A program made the translations under genes and the position numbers. 64,000 nt of DNA from assembly GCA_016720705.1 (NCBI GenBank), contig JADKKB010000007.1:868001-932000 (forward strand). Reading direction: 5' to 3'. Below the pieces are notes generated by a model, which had not been told where the DNA came from, searched no databases, and was given only the letters and a program-made list of their open reading frames with translations. The DNA is from Chloracidobacterium sp. GTDB taxonomy: Bacteria; Acidobacteriota; Blastocatellia; Pyrinomonadales; Pyrinomonadaceae. Each line of letters starts with the position of its first letter. The stretch's first letter is position 1. Shown one piece after another: positions 37,281 through 45,403 of this stretch.

Positions 37281-37327
37281 GGGATACTAGAGCCTTAATT
37301 TGGGGCTGCCAAATCCCACTCTCTAGT
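37281..37327 (+). other. Hairpin in the leader of the response-regulator gene
   Basis: ACTAGAG (37286-37292) pairs with CTCTAGT (37321-37327), and inside it ATTTGG (37298-37303) pairs with CCAAAT (37309-37314). GGGAT (37281-37285) can instead pair with ATCCC (37313-37317), which would exclude the inner helix. The element lies in the predicted 5' leader just after the sigma-54 start site. No known riboswitch class is recognised. Confidence 0.45.
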
Positions 37328-37360
37328 TGTCTAAGTTCACTAAGTCACCCAGTGTAAAAT

Positions 37361-39517
37361 ATGAGATTAGAAATCGAGCAATCCGTTGATTCTACAACCG
37401 TAAATTATTTCCGTCAGCCTGTCGAAGAATCATCTTCGAACGGCATCGACGTCGCCCGTTTGCTAAAGCAAGGTGTCTCCGCTGCCCAAAGCGGTGAGCG
37501 AGCGCTCGCCCGAACGCTTCTCTTGAGAGTTACAGAGGCAGACCCTAAGAATACCGATGCGTGGCTCTGGCTAGCCTCGATCAGCGAATACCCCGAAGAG
37601 CTTCTGGGATTCCTTGAAAACGTTTTAAGCGTCGATCCGGATAATTTTCGGGCACGTCAATGGAAATCTGCAACACAGTCCCTACTCGCTAAAACATTTG
37701 TACAGCGCGGAATTTCCGCAAATGAGGAAGGGCAGGTTCAGTTCGCGGTCGATTGTTTTGACAAGGCTCTCGAACAAGATGACAGATGTGAATCAGCATT
37801 GGTGTGGAAAGCATCTTTGATGGAGTCGGAAATAGATCGCGAAGACCTCCTTGTCCGTGCTTTGCTTATCAATCCGGATAATAGTGACGCCAGATCGGCT
37901 CTCGATGCAATAACCGGCCGACGCGAACAACAAAAGCTCGATTCAGCCCGTGCCGCAGCAGTCAGCGGTGACCTCAGCGGAGCCGAATCGATCCTGCACG
38001 AAGTATTGGCAAACGATCCGGACTCGACCGATGCTTGGTTGCTGATGTCACAGGTGGCAGCACCATTCAGCGAGAAAATGCTCGCCTATCGCCGAATACT
38101 GGAACTCGATCCGACAAATGCTCTGGCTACCGCCGGCCACGATTACTTGTCCGATATGGTCGATTCTTTCAAAACGGAAGAACCGGCAGTCGCTCCCGAG
38201 TCTTTTGACGAAACGGTCAGCGAAAATGTCTCGGACGAGCACGCCGCAGACGAAAGCGTTGAAATGGTCGCCCCAGACCAATCTCAACAAAACGGTTACT
38301 ACCAAAACTCGATCGTGCCGGTTGTGAGTGAAACAACTGATTCGCACGAGTTGCACGCAGGCTCCAATGCCAGTGAGCAGATCTCGGACGTAATGAATGA
38401 GGTTCTTGAAAGCTACTATGAGCCCGTAGCGGAAAATGAAGTTGGCGAATTGCAATTTGACGATGACGAAACTGTAGTCGATAGCGTCGATCTCGAGACC
38501 GAAACACTCTCGTTCCACAACAGTTTTGAAGAAACCGATACCACTGACGAGGAAGAGGAATTGGTGTTCGCCGATCAAAGAAATGATCAAAGCGAAGTTA
38601 GTCACGAACAGGAATGCAGTGATGAATTAGCGGAACCACACGTATTTGAGGCACGCGAGGAACAGCCCGAATGGCCGTCCGAGCAACCGGTTGCAGAGGA
38701 CATTTATGCCGCTGCCCCCGAAGTGCCTTACTCCGACAGCGATGTTGAAGAACATATTCCTCAAGCCCATTGCCCTTACTGCAATGCGGGCAACGAACCG
38801 CACGCGTTCGAGTGCTCATCGTGTCAGGCGGTCCTTTCTCTGTCGGATCTTGAACGGCTATTGGCACATTCAAACGCGGATCAGGAGTCCCTCCAGGAGT
38901 CCGTCACCAAAATGGAATCCGAGTGGAATCTCCGCGAGTTCAGCGAACAAGAACTGACTGTTTTGGGGATCGGACAACTGAATCTCAAGAATAACGACGC
39001 CGGATTTGCCTATCTCCAAGAGGCTGCTCGGACCAATCCGAATAACGTGATCCTTGCCAGTCAGGTCAATGCCCTCGCGATCCGTCTCGATGAGATCCGT
39101 CGGCAAACCGAGGTCCACGACGCAATGCCAAAGGGCAAGACGATCCTGGTCGTTGACGATAGTCCGACGGTACGAAAGCTCATTTCCAGCAAGCTTGAAA
39201 AGTCCGGTCACAACGTGGTCTGTGCTGAGGACGGTGTCGACGCAATGACGGTACTCGAATCGACGGTCCCCGACCTTGTCCTGCTTGATATAGCGATGCC
39301 GCGAATGGACGGTTATGCGGTCTGCAAACTCATCCGGTCCAACGATGCAACCAAGGAAGTGCCGGTTGTAATGATCTCAGGAAAGGACGGATTCTTTGAC
39401 AAGGTCCGCGGCAGAATGGCCGGAACGACCGGTTATATAACCAAGCCGTTCGGTCCCGAGACTCTAATGCGTGCCTTAGAGACGTACCTCCTGCCTGATA
39501 TGGCCGAAAACGACTGA
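37361..39517 (+). CDS. TPR / zinc-ribbon / response-regulator protein (PilG-like output domain)
   Basis: A 718-residue protein. The N-terminal third holds TPR-like repeats (LLKQGVSAAQSGERALARTLLLRVTEADP, SARAAAVSGDLSGAESILHEVLANDP). A long acidic, low-complexity linker follows (about residues 265-470). Next comes a four-cysteine zinc ribbon (CPYCNAGNEPHAFECSSC) and a C-terminal receiver domain from about residue 595 (KTILVVDDSPTVRKLI, phospho-Asp in LVLLDIAMPRMDG, Lys in ITKPFG). The receiver resembles PilG/PilH of twitching motility. The CheA-like kinase gene follows 19 bases later and is its likely phosphodonor. Confidence 0.85.
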   Translation: MRLEIEQSVDSTTVNYFRQPVEESSSNGIDVARLLKQGVSAAQSGERALARTLLLRVTEADPKNTDAWLWLASISEYPEELLGFLENVLSVDPDNFRARQWKSATQSLLAKTFVQRGISANEEGQVQFAVDCFDKALEQDDRCESALVWKASLMESEIDREDLLVRALLINPDNSDARSALDAITGRREQQKLDSARAAAVSGDLSGAESILHEVLANDPDSTDAWLLMSQVAAPFSEKMLAYRRILELDPTNALATAGHDYLSDMVDSFKTEEPAVAPESFDETVSENVSDEHAADESVEMVAPDQSQQNGYYQNSIVPVVSETTDSHELHAGSNASEQISDVMNEVLESYYEPVAENEVGELQFDDDETVVDSVDLETETLSFHNSFEETDTTDEEEELVFADQRNDQSEVSHEQECSDELAEPHVFEAREEQPEWPSEQPVAEDIYAAAPEVPYSDSDVEEHIPQAHCPYCNAGNEPHAFECSSCQAVLSLSDLERLLAHSNADQESLQESVTKMESEWNLREFSEQELTVLGIGQLNLKNNDAGFAYLQEAARTNPNNVILASQVNALAIRLDEIRRQTEVHDAMPKGKTILVVDDSPTVRKLISSKLEKSGHNVVCAEDGVDAMTVLESTVPDLVLLDIAMPRMDGYAVCKLIRSNDATKEVPVVMISGKDGFFDKVRGRMAGTTGYITKPFGPETLMRALETYLLPDMAEND

Positions 39518-39536
39518 TCGCTCCGCATCTCATAAA

Positions 39537-42500
39537 ATGCCCCCCACTCAACCCGCTCTTACCAACAAAGATAAGTCGGCCCTATATGCTTTTGTCGAAC
39601 GAGCATCGGGCCGGCTTGTCGGCATTCGCAACGGACTGCTCATATTCGATCAGAACCGCAGTTCTGATGGTGATATCGATGTCTCACTTCGTGGCCTCGA
39701 ACTATTGCGCCGTGACGCCTCAGACAACCAGATCGAGCAGATCGTCGGCCTGATCGATGAGTGCGAAACTTCGATCAGAGCAGCTATCGGCCCATCGCCA
39801 CCGGCGTCACTGATCGGGCGATCGCTGGATATTATCGCCAAGATCGAAGAATTCTTGCTGACGATCCCTTTAAGTTCAGACGACTTTCTACCGGATGTTT
39901 CTGATTTTATCGACGACTCATTTCGTTCGCTATGGGGCGAAAGCCCGAAGCAGGAAGTGGAACCAGGCGTCGAAGAATTTGAGGTGGACGAAGAGACATT
40001 AGAGATCTTTCGTTCGGAAGCCACCGAATTGCTCAGCAGCATCTCACATAGCGTCGAATCACTCAGGTCAAACCCCGATAACCGCGAGGCACTCTGGGAA
40101 GTGCGCCGCTGTGCCCACACCTTTAAGGGAGCCGCCGGGATCGTCGGGGTCAAAGACGCCTCGGAACTTGCTCACCGGGTCGAAGATCTATTGGACCTGA
40201 TGGTAGAAAACACCACACGGCCCGACACTGAGATACTCGAGCTATTATCTCGTGCCTATCATCTACTTGATAGATCGACCTTCGGAACAGCCGTGAGTTC
40301 ACCAGGCGGCTCGCATTCGATCTATTCCGACTTTGATAGCGTGATCGCACGGGTTTCGGCGATGCCCACAGGATCGGATTCGGCAAAGGCAGATCTGCCG
40401 GCCGATAAACCAAAATCAACGGTGCCGATCATCGACCGGCCGGCTTCATCGCCGATCGTGCGAGTTTCACTGGATAGATTGGATAATTTGATCGATCTGT
40501 CAGGCGAAATGGCGACCAATCGCCGATCCGTGGCGGTTGAATTTTCTAAGCTTATCGAAAGGAGCGATTCGGCCGACCTCGCGACGGTGATTGACGCGAT
40601 CGGCGCGCTACTCGACGCTCAGCGCCATCTGACCGCCGAACTTCAGGACAAGTTGTTCGGGATCAGGCTTGTAAGATTTGGGACGCTCGAGACTCGCTTG
40701 TCGCGTGCCGTCCCGGTCTTTGGGGGGCGGCTCCGGGGGCGCAAACCGGGGAAGAGAACCCCCCTATCTCCTTCTCGGGCCGCGGGCGGGCGGCCCGGGG
40801 GGGGGGGTCCGGGGGGGGGCGGCCCCCCGGGGGGCGCGGGGCCCGCCCGGCGGCGGGCCGCCCGTGTCTCTCCCGGGGGGGCGGGCCCCAAAAACGCGAC
40901 GGCCTCCCCCGGACGGGGGGGGCGTCGGGGGCGGGGGGGGGGGGCCAGGGCCCCCGGGGGCCGCCCGGCGGGGGGGGGGCGCGGCGCGGGGAACGGCGCC
41001 CCGCTCATCTCCCCCCCGTCCCCTCGCCCCCCCGGCACGGGGCCGGGGGGGCGGGCGGGCGCGTCGGACGACGGGGGGGGGGGGGGGGGGGGGGCCCGGG
41101 GGGGCCCCTCCCCCCCCCCGGTCCCCTTCCCCCCTTTTCCGCGGCAGGAGGGGGGGCGGGCGGGCCCGGGGCAGCGCGCGCGGGCGGGGAGGCGCCGCCG
41201 CCGCGCGCCGGCCCCCCCCCGGGGGGGCCGGGGTCCGGAGGGGGAGGGGCCCCCGCCCGGGCCGGCCCGGGGCCGGGCGGGGGCGCGGGGCGGGGGCCGG
41301 AGGTCCGCGCGGGGGCCGGGCCCGGGGCCGGGTCCGGGGGGGGTCCCCCCCCGGCGGCTCGCCCCCGGGCCCCGGGCCCCGGCCGGGGCCCCTTGCCAGG
41401 GGGAAACCAACCGCCCCACCCGACCCGCGGCCCCGGGCCCCGGCCCCCGTCCCCGCCGCCCTTCCGCCCCTTCGCCCCGGGCCCCCGGGGCGCCCGGGAG
41501 AGCCCGCCGAAAGCCGGGCCCCCCCCCGGCCTCTCCCCCCCAAGCACCCCCCAGCCCCAGGGGGGGGGCTGGTCCAGGGGGCAAAGGCTACCGCCCTTCG
41601 CGGGCCCCGGGGTGGTCGCCGGATTGGCTCTTTCCACAGAAGCCCCCGGGCACACCCCTCGTCCACCCCTAAGGTTTGGGGGGGGGGGCCCCACGTCACG
41701 AGTGAAGAAGAGCAAAAGAATGTCGGCATTGTTCTTGAAAATGGCGATACCGAGATCGACACTCAGATCATCGATGCCCTGATCGAGCCGCTTCTGCACC
41801 TATTGAAGAATGCCGTCGTCCACGGCATCGAACGCGAAGACACTCGCCGCTTGATCGGTAAGCCGGAAAAGGGCTTGATACGCATTCGTATCGATTCCGA
41901 TAGCGACGGACTCACCCTGACAGTGGCCGACGACGGCCGAGGGATTTCAATAGCCAAACTGAAAGAAAAGGCGATCCGGAATCAGTTGATTTGTGCTGAG
42001 ACTGCCGAATTAATGAACGATAATGACGCCTACCAACTAATATTTGAACGCGGTCTGACCACGGCCGACACCTTAAACCTCAATGCCGGCCGCGGTATCG
42101 GTATGAGCATCGTCAAGGAAAGTGTCGCAAAGTGCGGCGGGCAGTTAAATATTGCTTCTGAAACACAGGCCGGGACGACGTTCACAATTCGAATGCCGCT
42201 GACGATCCCAAGGGTCAAGGCACCTGCCGTAAAGACGCCGGAACCCGCCAACATTCCGAAAATTGACGAACCTGCAAGAAAGGTTGTGTTAATCGTGGAC
42301 GACAGCCCAAGTGTCCGGAGCCAGACCTGCAAGGTCGTCGAAGAATGCGGCCACCGGGTCATCACCGCCCAAAATGGAGCCGAGGCACTCGAACTGCTGC
42401 TTTCAGGAGTTTGGCATCCCGACCTGATCCTTTCTGACGTAGAAATGCCGATAATGGACGGATGGGAACTGCTGGAGTATGTCAAAACCGACGAGCACTT

Positions 42501-42657
42501 CGGCAAGATCCCCGTGGTTATGATCACATCACTTGCCGAACAACATCATCGCGATCGGGCAATGGCTCTCGGCGCATCTGACTATCAAATAAAACCGGTT
42601 AATCGGCTACGGCTCGCAAGCTCGATCGCATCGCAGATCGGCGAGCACGTTTCTTAA
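39537..42657 (+). pseudogene. CheA/PilL-like hybrid histidine kinase, interrupted by a G/C block
   Basis: The 5' part (39537-40713) encodes an HPt domain with phospho-His194 (RRCAHTFKGAAG) and the CheA dimerisation helices, ending FGTLETRLSRAV. The 3' part (from 41692) resumes HVTSEEEQKN, then the kinase ATP-binding boxes (LIEPLLHLLKNAVVHGIE, VADDGRGIS, GRGIGMSIVKESV, GTTFTIRMPL) and a C-terminal receiver (VLIVDDSPSVRSQ, LILSDVEMPIMDG). Removing 40714-41692 (979 bases) restores one frame and the normal 35-residue spacing between FxTL and DTE-x-D seen in CheA. No CheW-like domain stands between kinase and receiver. The gene is broken as written but is probably intact in the organism. Confidence 0.85.
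40714..41692. other. Extremely G/C-rich low-complexity block, probable consensus artefact
   Basis: The block consists of long G and C runs with almost no A or T in its core (about 40,790-41,580) and somewhat more A/T towards both ends. It sits exactly between two adjacent codons of the CheA-like gene. Long open frames exist on both strands only because stops need A and T; none encodes a credible protein. There is no transposase, terminal repeat or clear target duplication. Real insertion is not excluded but is less likely than bad consensus. Confidence 0.8.
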
Positions 42658-43370
42658 CGAACGGGCGGCTTACTCGGCCGGATCTCGACCTTACTCGGCA
42701 GTGCCCTCGGGTTCATTTCGAGCAGATCCAAAACAACTTGGGCAATGTCCTCGGGCTGCAATTGCCACGCCTTTTCGTCGGACGGCACATCGCCGCCAAA
42801 ATACGTATTGACGCTACCCGGGCAGATATAGCTGACCTTGATATTGTCCTGCCGCACTTCCTGCATCAAAGCCTCGGAGAATCCGTTCAATCCAAATTTT
42901 GAAGCGTTATACGCCGCCATTTTCGGATGAGCGTTTTGTCCCGCGAGACTTGAGATATTGAAAATATATCCGCCGCTCCGCCGTTTGATCATCGGTATCG
43001 CGTGATGGCACGCGTAAAACACACCGAGCAGATTCGTCTCGATCATCTGGCGAAACTCATCTCCCGAGATCTCTTCGACCGTCTTGCCGAATACCCCCAT
43101 CCCGGCATTATTAACCAGAATATCGACCCCGCCGAAAACACGCTCAGCTTCCTCAAGCATCTGCCTGACCTGCTCCTCGCTGCGAACGTCACACATTTCG
43201 CCGTGGACGTCACCCAGCGGACGAAGTCGGTCGAGTGCCGCCGCCAGATCTTTCTTGCTCCGGCCGCAAATAAACACACGCATTCCGGCACCGAGCAATG
43301 ACTCGGCGATCGCCAGTCCGATTCCTTTTGTACCGCCGGTCACGACAGCGACCGAGTCCTTTTTGATCAT
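42654..43370 (-). CDS. Short-chain dehydrogenase/reductase
   Basis: A 238-residue classical SDR with the nucleotide motif VTGGTKGIGLAIAE, NNAGMGVFG, catalytic Ser in IFNISSLAGQ and the YNASK tyrosine-lysine pair, followed by YICPGSVNT. It probably reduces a carbonyl with NADPH. The substrate is unknown. It overlaps the gatB stop by ATGA and its own stop overlaps the end of the convergent CheA-like gene by 4 bases. Confidence 0.9.
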   Translation of the reverse strand: MIKKDSVAVVTGGTKGIGLAIAESLLGAGMRVFICGRSKKDLAAALDRLRPLGDVHGEMCDVRSEEQVRQMLEEAERVFGGVDILVNNAGMGVFGKTVEEISGDEFRQMIETNLLGVFYACHHAIPMIKRRSGGYIFNISSLAGQNAHPKMAAYNASKFGLNGFSEALMQEVRQDNIKVSYICPGSVNTYFGGDVPSDEKAWQLQPEDIAQVVLDLLEMNPRALPSKVEIRPSKPPVR

Positions 43371-44836
43371 AATTTCTGCTTCAATATTTCGTTGACCACT
43401 TTTGGATTTGCCTTTCCCTGCGAAGCTTTCATTACTTGGCCGACAAAGAAACCAAAGAGTTTATCGTTACCCGCACGATATGCATCGACATTTGCCTGAC
43501 TGACGGCTATCACTTCGTCAACGATCTTTTCGATCGCACCGGTATCAGAGACCTGTTCAAATCCCTTTTCAGCGATCACCTCGGGGGCAGTTTTTCCGGT
43601 CGCAAACATCTCGGCCAAAACTTCCTTGGCCTGATTGTTGTTGATCTTGCCGGCTTCGACTGCTTTGAGCAATTCGGCAAGATCCTCGGCGGTCAAAAGA
43701 CTTTCTGCGGCCGATTTGCCCGAAATGTTCAATTCACGCGTCAGTTCGCCGAGTATCCAATTAGCTGAGAGCTTCGGATTGGCAGTAAACCGGGCGGTCG
43801 TCTCAAAATACTCAGCCAGATATTTGTCAGCAACGATCTGTGACGCTTCGGCAAAACTGAGTCCGTAAACTTCGATGAATCGATCTCGCATCGCGTCCGG
43901 CAACTCAGGCATTTCACGTTTGACCTGCTCAATAAATTCCGCCGAAACGACCAACGGCTGCAGATCGGGTTCGGGAAAATAACGATAGTCGTGGGCATCC
44001 TCTTTGCTGCGCATAAACCGCGTTTGATTATTCTTCTCGTCCCACAGACGCGATTCCTGATTTACTGGCTCGCCTTTTTCGTGGGCTTCGATCTGGCGCT
44101 CGATCTCAAATTCGATCGCCCGCTGCATAAATCTGACCGAATTCAGATTTTTGAGCTCGGCCTTATTCCGAAATTCGGTCTCGCCTATCTTTCGGACCGA
44201 TACGTTGGCCTCACATCGCAGATTTCCCTTTTCCATATCGGCATCGCTTGCCCCGACCCATTGCAGTACGCGGCGAACGTGATTGACATAGTCATACGCC
44301 TGCCAGGACGTACGGAAATCAGGTGATGTGACGATCTCGCCCAATGGAGTTCCGGCCCGATTGAGATCTATGTACGAAAACTTATCTACTTCCGGCAGAC
44401 CTTCGTGCACATTCTTTCCGGCATCTTCCTCAAGGTGCATTCGCTGGACGTGTATCGTCATCGGCCGCCACTCTTCGGCACGGCCGTGCTCATCACGCTC
44501 GGCGGTCATTATCGTTAAGTGGCCGTTTGCGGAAAATGGCTTGTCGTATTGCGATATCTGGTACCCTTTCGGCAGATCGGGGTAAAAGTAGTTTTTGCGT
44601 GCAAAAATAGACGTTTCCTGTATTTCCAGCCCCAGCGAAAGTGCCGCACGAGCGCCTAGTTCGATGACTCGGCGATTAAGCACCGGTAATGCACCCGGCA
44701 ATCCGAGACATACCGGACAGGTGTTCGAATTAGGTTCGCCGCCCGTCTCGACCGAGCATCCGCAAAAGATCTTTGTATTTGTTGCCAACTGGGCGTGGAT
44801 CTCCATCCCAATTATCGCTTCCCAACCTTGCTTCAT
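43367..44836 (-). CDS. gatB: Asp-tRNA(Asn)/Glu-tRNA(Gln) amidotransferase subunit B
   Basis: It is part of GatCAB, which converts Glu-tRNA(Gln) and Asp-tRNA(Asn) to the amidated forms. Start 44836 (MKQGWEAIIGMEIHAQLATNTKIFCGCS) is chosen; the open frame extends upstream without homology. Family signatures include NTCPVCLGLPGALPVLN, KNYFYPDLPKGYQISQYD, YIDLNRAGTPLGEIVT and a C-terminal YqeY-like domain (INNNQAKEVLAEMFATG). The 489-residue length is normal. gatA and gatC are not in the window. Confidence 0.97.
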   Translation of the reverse strand: MKQGWEAIIGMEIHAQLATNTKIFCGCSVETGGEPNSNTCPVCLGLPGALPVLNRRVIELGARAALSLGLEIQETSIFARKNYFYPDLPKGYQISQYDKPFSANGHLTIMTAERDEHGRAEEWRPMTIHVQRMHLEEDAGKNVHEGLPEVDKFSYIDLNRAGTPLGEIVTSPDFRTSWQAYDYVNHVRRVLQWVGASDADMEKGNLRCEANVSVRKIGETEFRNKAELKNLNSVRFMQRAIEFEIERQIEAHEKGEPVNQESRLWDEKNNQTRFMRSKEDAHDYRYFPEPDLQPLVVSAEFIEQVKREMPELPDAMRDRFIEVYGLSFAEASQIVADKYLAEYFETTARFTANPKLSANWILGELTRELNISGKSAAESLLTAEDLAELLKAVEAGKINNNQAKEVLAEMFATGKTAPEVIAEKGFEQVSDTGAIEKIVDEVIAVSQANVDAYRAGNDKLFGFFVGQVMKASQGKANPKVVNEILKQKL

Positions 44837-44852
44837 ATTGATCGCTCTAACT

Positions 44853-45335
44853 TTATCGTTTTGTCGTCCACATCGGCCGCGGCCTCGTCGCCGATCCGGT
44901 CGGCCAAAATTGTCCGCCCGCAAAGTATCCGGGGCGGACGGCTTGTCGAAACCGGAGTTGCGGATATTGATAACCGCGTCCGCCTAGCCAATACATAACT
45001 GCCGAATTGTCCGAAGGGTAATAAACGGCAGAGGGGTTGCTGTAACTTACCGCGTAACGCCGCTCGGCCTCGGCTCGCTCTGCCGCAAGGCGAGCATTAC
45101 GCAATTCTGCAGCGAGTTTCTCCGACTCGACCCGATCACGCTCACGTCGCTCGGCGAGTTCTGCCGGTGACGGCAGGCCTAATTTAGCGTAATTTTCCGC
45201 ATAGTCCCGTTCGGCCCTTACACGCTCCTGCCGGTATTTTTCAAGATCGGCATTAGTAACAGCTTTGGACTGTGCAACCGCATAGCCGCACAGTCCAAAT
45301 ATGAGACAAAAAATTAACAACGATCTTTGTTTCAT
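44853..45335 (-). CDS. Secreted coiled-coil protein of unknown function
   Basis: About 160 residues. The start at 45335 gives a signal peptide (MKQRSLLIFCLIFGLCGYAVAQ). A long charged helix with Glu/Arg/Ala heptads follows (DLEKYRQERVRAERDYAENY...RLAAERAEAERRYAV), then a Tyr/Pro/Gly-rich tail (GGRGYQYPQLRF...RPMWTTKR). No known domain is recognised. It precedes gatB by 16 bases and is possibly co-transcribed with it. Confidence 0.65.
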   Translation of the reverse strand: MKQRSLLIFCLIFGLCGYAVAQSKAVTNADLEKYRQERVRAERDYAENYAKLGLPSPAELAERRERDRVESEKLAAELRNARLAAERAEAERRYAVSYSNPSAVYYPSDNSAVMYWLGGRGYQYPQLRFRQAVRPGYFAGGQFWPTGSATRPRPMWTTKR

Positions 45336-45403
45336 AAGTCGATCCACTCCGATTTATCCGATTATAGCACGAAAAATCGACTTGAACCGTCCGCCCGTTC
45401 AGG

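Noticed and set aside
40643..42657. Very long open frames on both strands across the G/C-rich block (Gly/Pro/Arg-rich translations).
   Set aside because: Stops need A or T, which are nearly absent there. The translations are low-complexity, and the CheA frame is restored when the block is removed.
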